NCBI GenBank assembly: GCA_031279575.1
Contig: JAITIG010000084.1
Location: forward strand, 1 to 9,564
DNA from: Bifidobacteriaceae bacterium
Lineage (GTDB): Bacteria; Actinomycetota; Actinomycetes; Actinomycetales; WQXJ01
DNA length: 9,564 nucleotides
Reading direction: 5' to 3'
Each line of letters opens with the position of its first letter. Position 1 is the first letter of the stretch. Below the pieces are notes generated by a model. The model saw nothing but the letters and a program-made list of their open reading frames with translations, was not told the origin of the DNA and made no database searches. Shown here in pieces: positions 6,205 through 9,564 of the stretch. Position numbers and translations under genes: made by a program.

Positions 6205-6918
6205 ATGGGCGCAGACCTGGTAGTGGAGGATGTGGACCTGTTCTACTCGCGGGTCCAAGCCCTGCGCGGGCTGTCCCTGGAGGTGCGCGAAGGCGAGATC
6301 GTGGCCCTGCTGGGCAACAACGGCTCCGGCAAGACCACCACCATGAACATGCTCTCCGGCCTGGTGCGGCCGCGCGCCGGGAAGGTGCGCTGGGGGGATT
6401 TGAACCTGGCCAAGGCCCAACCGTGGACCATTGTGGCGGCCGGCGTGGTGCAGGTGCCGGAGGGGCGGCGCATCTTCTCAACCATGACGGTGCATGAGAA
6501 CCTGCAGCTGGGCGGCTATTTGGAACGCGATTTGAAGGTGGTGGAGCAGCGCATCGCCCAGGTTTACGAGATGATGCCGCGCCTGGAGGAGAGGCGCCAC
6601 CAGCAGGGCGGGACCATGTCCGGCGGCGAGCAGCAGATGCTGGCGATGGCTCGGGCGCTGGTGGCCAACCCCCGGTTGATGCTGTTGGACGAGCCGTCGA
6701 TGGGCTTGGCGCCGTTGATGGTCAAGCAGGTCATGGAGATCGTCAAAACGGTGGGCGAGATGGGCACCACGGTGCTGCTGGTGGAGCAGAACGCGCGCGC
6801 CGCGCTGCAGATCGCCGACCGCGCCTATGTGCTGGAGAACGGCGCCGTGCGGATCTCCGGGCCCGCCTCGGAGCTGTCCCAGGACCCCCGCGTCATCGAC
6901 GCCTACCTGGGCGCCTGA
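6205..6918 (+). CDS. livF: Branched-chain amino acid type ABC transporter ATP-binding protein LivF
   Basis: A 237-residue ABC ATPase of normal LivF length. Walker A is GNNGSGKT (37-44), the signature is MSGGEQQ (138-144), Walker B is LMLLDEP (158-164), and the family motif LLVEQNARAAL contains the region of the switch residue. It forms the second nucleotide-binding subunit with LivG. The start lies one base after the livG stop, and GGAGGAG at 6194-6200 in the last livG codons is an excellent ribosome site. It ends two bases before the racemase gene. No repeat tract is present. Confidence 0.95.
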   Translation: MGADLVVEDVDLFYSRVQALRGLSLEVREGEIVALLGNNGSGKTTTMNMLSGLVRPRAGKVRWGDLNLAKAQPWTIVAAGVVQVPEGRRIFSTMTVHENLQLGGYLERDLKVVEQRIAQVYEMMPRLEERRHQQGGTMSGGEQQMLAMARALVANPRLMLLDEPSMGLAPLMVKQVMEIVKTVGEMGTTVLLVEQNARAALQIADRAYVLENGAVRISGPASELSQDPRVIDAYLGA

Positions 6919-6920
6919 GC

Positions 6921-8702
6921 ATGCCCGTCCAAGATCAAGCAGATGGCGTGGTGTCCGATGCCGGGCCGGCTCTGGGCGGCGCCCGCCCGGCTGCGGGTCT
7001 CCCGCCGGGTGGCGCGGTGTCCGATGCCGGGCCGGCTCTGGGCGGCGCCCGCCCGGCTGCGGGTTTCGCGCCGGGTGGCGTGGTGTCCGATGGCGCCTCG
7101 CCGGTGGGCGGCGCCCGCCCGGCCGCGGGTCTCCCGCCGGGCGGCGCGCTGATCGGTGCCGGGTGGGCCGCCGGGCGCGAGGCGCACCTTGGCGCCGGCG
7201 GTTTGGGAGGCGCGCCGGGCCAGGCCTCGGGCAGCCAGGCGGGCTTGGGCGGCTTGGCGGCCGGGGCGCGGATCGAGTTCACCGACTACCACACGGCCGG
7301 CGAGCCCTTCCGGATCGTGGGCGGCCCGCAGGCCGGCCTGCCCGAGCCGCCCGGCGCCAGCGTGCTGGAGCGCCGCACCTGGATCAGCCGCCATCTGGAC
7401 GGCGCGCGCCGCCTGCTGGTCAACGAGCCGCGCGGCCACGCCGATATGTACGGCGGCTGGATTGTGCCCCCGGACGGCCCCGACGCGGCCGGCCGCGACG
7501 CCGCCTTCGGGGTGGTGTTTTTCCACAAGGACGGTTATTCCACCGCCTGCGGCCACGGTTCGATCGCCTTGGGCGCCTGGGCCCTGGACACCGGTTTGGT
7601 GCCCTCCGCGCCCGATGCCGTGGCGGAGTTCGCGCTCGACGTCCCCTCCGGCCGGGTCTGGGTGGCGGGCCGGCGGGAAGGCGGCCGGGTGGTGGCGGTG
7701 CGTTTCCGCAACGTGCCCGCCTGGGTGGCGGCGCGCTCGGTGCCGGTCGAGACCTCTTTGGGCCCGATCCGGGTCGATATTTCCTATGGCGGCGCTTTCT
7801 ACGCCTCGGCTCGGGCGGCTGATCTGGGGTTGCAGGTGGCGCCCGGCTGCCTGGGCGAGTTGATCGCGGTGGGCCGCGAGATCAAATGGGCTCTGAACCA
7901 GCACCCGGCGGTAGCCCACCCGGAAGACCCGAGGCTGTCCGGCATGTACGGCACCATCTGGTGGCAAGACGAACCCCCCGCCCCCGCCCCGGCCCCAGCC
8001 CAACCGGGCGGCCCAGCCCCCGCCCCGGCCCCAGCCCAACCAGGCGGCCCAGTCCCGGGTCCGGCCCCAGCCCAACCGGGCGGCCCGGCCCCCGCCGGGG
8101 GCGCGGCCTGGCAGGGTGACCCCGCCTCCGCCGGGGGCGCGGCCTGGCCGGGTGACCCCGCCTCCGCCGGGGGCGCGGCCTGGCCGGGTGACCCCGCCTC
8201 CGCCGGGGGCGCAGCCTGGCCGGGCGGACCGGCCCCCGCCCCGGCCCCAGCCCAACCGGGCGGCATCGGGCCCGCCGGGGGCGCGGCCTGGCCGGGCGGC
8301 ATCGGGCCCGCCGGGGGCGCGGCCCAAGGCGACGTCTCCGCCGCAGGCCCGGCGGCGCCACCGGACGGCATCGGCCCCGTTTTGGGCTTGGCGCAGCGCA
8401 ATGTCACGGTGTTCGCGGACGGGGAGGTGGACCGGTCGCCGTGCGGCTCGGGCACCTCGGCCCGCTTGGCCCTGCTGGCCGCAGACGGCCTGGTCGGCCC
8501 GGGCCGGGACCTGGAGCACTGGTCGATCATCGGCACCAGGTTCACCGGCCGCGTCCTCGGCCCGGGCCCGGACCAGCCCGTGGCCGGGCGCCGCGTGGGC
8601 ACGGTGCTGACCGAGGTCGAGGGCCGGGCCAGCCACACGGCCTCCGGCTACGCCGTCCTGACCCCCGGCGACGAGACCGCCCTGGGGTTCCAGCTCCGAT
8701 GA
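6921..8702 (+). CDS. Proline racemase / 4-hydroxyproline epimerase family enzyme with repeat-rich extension and insertion
   Basis: A 593-residue protein where the family is normally about 310-350. The fold begins near residue 118 with IEFTDYHTAGEP, matching the family start (IxxxDxHTxGEP). The first catalytic cysteine is C210 in ACGHGSIALG and the second is C508 in DRSPCGSGTS. Two cysteines indicate a racemase or 2-epimerase rather than trans-3-hydroxyproline dehydratase, in which the second cysteine is replaced by threonine. Known proline racemases have about 165-170 residues between these cysteines; here there are 298, because roughly 130 residues of 12-residue repeats are inserted after YGTIWWQDEP. 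The first 117 residues are also extra and contain three 22-residue repeats. ATG 6921 is two bases after livF but has a weak ribosome site; TTG codons at 7245 and 7254 could be alternative starts that skip the N-terminal repeats. A proline or 4-hydroxyproline substrate is inferred, not shown. Confidence 0.88.
   Translation: MPVQDQADGVVSDAGPALGGARPAAGLPPGGAVSDAGPALGGARPAAGFAPGGVVSDGASPVGGARPAAGLPPGGALIGAGWAAGREAHLGAGGLGGAPGQASGSQAGLGGLAAGARIEFTDYHTAGEPFRIVGGPQAGLPEPPGASVLERRTWISRHLDGARRLLVNEPRGHADMYGGWIVPPDGPDAAGRDAAFGVVFFHKDGYSTACGHGSIALGAWALDTGLVPSAPDAVAEFALDVPSGRVWVAGRREGGRVVAVRFRNVPAWVAARSVPVETSLGPIRVDISYGGAFYASARAADLGLQVAPGCLGELIAVGREIKWALNQHPAVAHPEDPRLSGMYGTIWWQDEPPAPAPAPAQPGGPAPAPAPAQPGGPVPGPAPAQPGGPAPAGGAAWQGDPASAGGAAWPGDPASAGGAAWPGDPASAGGAAWPGGPAPAPAPAQPGGIGPAGGAAWPGGIGPAGGAAQGDVSAAGPAAPPDGIGPVLGLAQRNVTVFADGEVDRSPCGSGTSARLALLAADGLVGPGRDLEHWSIIGTRFTGRVLGPGPDQPVAGRRVGTVLTEVEGRASHTASGYAVLTPGDETALGFQLR
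6951..7148 (+). repeat. 66-bp coding minisatellite, three copies (racemase N-terminus)
   Basis: Units 6951-7016, 7017-7082 and 7083-7148 each encode 22 residues with the core VSD...GGARPAAG. Units 1 and 2 differ at only a few bases (ctcccg/ttcgcg and the last codon). Unit 3 has diverged in its first half (SDGASPV). A non-repetitive Gly/Ala-rich linker (7149-7271) leads from the third unit to the enzyme fold. If translation starts at ATG 6921 all three are in frame. Confidence 0.95.
7977..8300 (+). repeat. 36-bp coding minisatellite, nine copies, inside the racemase catalytic domain
   Basis: Nine in-frame 36-bp units encode 12-residue repeats: PAPAPAPAQPGG twice, the variant PVPGPAPAQPGG, PAPAGGAAWQGD, PASAGGAAWPGD twice, PASAGGAAWPGG, PAPAPAPAQPGG again, then IGPAGGAAWPGG. 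A degenerate tenth unit follows to about 8336. Three unit types are interspersed in blocks, with one early type recurring late, as expected from unequal exchange or gene-conversion-like spreading. The array sits between the conserved segments YGTIWWQDEP and RNVTVFADGEVDRSPCG. Confidence 0.96.
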
Positions 8703-9564
8703 GCGCGCCCCCCTTGGGCGGCCCAGTTTCGCCCTCCGACCAGCCCAAACCCGCGGTGCCCCCAACTGGGCAGGCCGGAACCTCCCCATCCGGGAGCGCG
8801 GTAGGGGATGCCGCCGCCGCCGCGCCATCGGGCGGGCCGGGTCGCGCTGCGCCATCGGGCGGGCCGGGTCGCGCTGCGCCCCCATCCGGGAGCGCGGTTG
8901 GGGGCGCCGCCGCCGCGCCATCGGGCGGGCCCGGTCCTGCGGCGCCCCCTCCCGGGAGCGCGGTAGGGGATGCCGCCGCCGCCGCGCCATCGGGCGGGCC
9001 GGGTCGCGCGGCGCCCCCTCCCAGGAGCGCTGGCGGGGCGCCGGCCCAGCCGGTCTGGTTGGACCAGGCCCGGGTGGCCGAGGTGTTGACGCCGCGCCTC
9101 GCCATCGACGCCATCCAGGACTGGATCGAGACCGGCCAGCCGATGCGCTCCCAGCGCACGGCGGTGGCCTGGCCGGGCGCCGACCTGCTGATCATGCCGG
9201 CCGCCGCCCGGGACTTGGCCGGCGTCAAGCTGATCACCGTGGCGCCCGCCAACCCGAGCCGCGGCCTGCCCCGCATTCAGGGGGTCTACCAGCTGTTCGA
9301 TGCCGTCACAATGGCCCCCGTGGCGGCCTTGGACGCGGTCGCCGTGACCGCGCTGCGCACCGCCGCCGTCACCGCTGTGGCGGTCGATGCCCTGGCCCCG
9401 CCCGGCCCGGCCCGGCTGGTGGTGTTCGGCACTTCGGTCCAGGCGGAGTCGCACACCCGTTGCCTGGCCCAGGTCCGGCCGCTCGAGTCGGTGGTGATAG
9501 CGGGCCGCGACGCCTCCCGCGCCCAGGCTTTGGCGGCGCGCCTGCGGGCGGCCGGCCACCCGGC
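8699..9564 (+). CDS. Ornithine cyclodeaminase / mu-crystallin family protein (partial, runs off the right edge)
   Basis: An open frame from ATG 8699, overlapping the racemase stop as ATGA, stays open to the window edge (288 complete codons). The first ~117 residues are a Pro/Ala/Gly-rich extension with repeats. The family fold begins near VWLDQARVAEVL, followed by LLIMPA, the conserved substrate-binding region GVKLITVAPANPSRGLP, the segment IQGVYQLFDA, TALRTAAVTAVA, and a Rossmann nucleotide-binding loop, GTSVQA at 244-249. Family members are NAD(P)-dependent and include ornithine cyclodeaminase (ornithine to proline), pyrroline-2-carboxylate reductase and other imine reductases. Next to a proline racemase family gene, a role in proline or hydroxyproline metabolism is likely but the exact reaction is open. 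Odd point: the nucleotide loop is usually GxGxQA and here the second glycine is serine (S246). The ribosome site is weak, so translation probably depends on coupling to the racemase. Confidence 0.85.
   Translation, partial: MSAPPLGGPVSPSDQPKPAVPPTGQAGTSPSGSAVGDAAAAAPSGGPGRAAPSGGPGRAAPPSGSAVGGAAAAPSGGPGPAAPPPGSAVGDAAAAAPSGGPGRAAPPPRSAGGAPAQPVWLDQARVAEVLTPRLAIDAIQDWIETGQPMRSQRTAVAWPGADLLIMPAAARDLAGVKLITVAPANPSRGLPRIQGVYQLFDAVTMAPVAALDAVAVTALRTAAVTAVAVDALAPPGPARLVVFGTSVQAESHTRCLAQVRPLESVVIAGRDASRAQALAARLRAAGHP
8786..9013 (+). repeat. In-frame repeats in the OCD-family N-terminus (63-66-bp units plus a 27-bp duplication)
   Basis: Three units start at 8786, 8882 and 8948, each with the core PxGSAVG, then D or G, an alanine run, PSGGPG and AAP. 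Unit 1 (8789-8851) and unit 3 (8951-9013) are nearly identical over 63 bases. Inside the first unit, a perfect 27-bp direct duplication (8825-8851 and 8852-8878, encoding PSGGPGRAA) has added nine residues. All length differences are multiples of three. A degenerate fourth start (PPRSAGGAP) runs to about 9043, just before the enzyme fold. Confidence 0.93.

Noticed and set aside
7977..8300. CRISPR array
   Set aside because: The units are contiguous 36-bp direct repeats with no unique spacers, and they translate in frame within an enzyme gene. The other arrays fail on the same ground.
7974..8390. Intein in the racemase
   Set aside because: The insert has no splicing residues (no Cys/Ser start, no His-Asn end) or homing endonuclease motifs, and is purely low-complexity repeat.
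6903..8990. A 695-codon open frame on the minus strand across the racemase gene
   Set aside because: It is a shadow frame of GC-rich, repeat-rich coding DNA. Its translation is Arg/Gly/Pro-rich with no recognisable domain, whereas the + strand frame has full catalytic motifs.
1..9564. tRNA, rRNA, insertion sequences or phage genes
   Set aside because: I saw no tRNA-like cloverleaf, rRNA segment, transposase motif, terminal inverted repeat with target duplication, or integrase.

Overview
The window is very GC-rich throughout. Dense head-to-tail genes, GTG and ATG starts and codons that almost always end in G or C point to a high-GC actinobacterium. The exact group cannot be named from the sequence. 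A glycyl-radical-system radical-SAM protein (AmrS type) at the left edge fits an anaerobic or facultatively anaerobic lifestyle, but that is inference. All genes I can support lie on the + strand.

Layout. (1) 2-127: the C-terminal tail of an unidentified gene, made of a tetrapeptide repeat. (2) 201-1427: an AmrS-type radical SAM protein whose normal C-terminus is followed by a 16-fold Ala-Ser-X repeat. (3) 1428-1728: a 301-base non-coding stretch with an AT-richer segment, a perfect GC palindrome and a long inverted repeat; it probably carries the promoter of the next operon. (4) 1729-6918: a complete branched-chain/polar amino-acid ABC transporter in the order substrate-binding lipoprotein, LivH, LivM, LivG, LivF. 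The binding-protein gene is separated from the permease genes by two strong hairpins. The remaining genes overlap by 4 bases or lie 1-2 bases apart. (5) 6921-8702: a proline racemase / hydroxyproline epimerase family enzyme. (6) From 8699 and running off the right edge: an ornithine cyclodeaminase / mu-crystallin family protein, joined to the racemase by an ATGA overlap.

How the genes may work together. The transporter, the racemase/epimerase and the OCD-family enzyme look like one seven-gene transcription unit. Proline racemase family and OCD family enzymes are known partners in proline and hydroxyproline metabolism (OCD-family enzymes include ornithine cyclodeaminase and pyrroline-2-carboxylate reductase). 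The simplest reading is an uptake-and-interconversion operon for proline-like or hydroxyproline-like amino acids. This is inference from family membership and context.

The most unusual property is a set of in-frame coding minisatellites. Five of the eight genes carry low-complexity Ala/Gly/Pro-rich tandem repeats, six tracts in all. Each tract has its own unit (9, 12/48, 60-63, 66 and 36 nt, plus a 63-nt unit with a 27-nt sub-duplication), and all keep the reading frame. They lie at C-termini (upstream gene, AmrS, LivM), at N-termini (racemase, OCD protein) and, strikingly, inside the racemase catalytic domain, between its two catalytic cysteines. The binding protein, LivH and both ATPases have essentially none.
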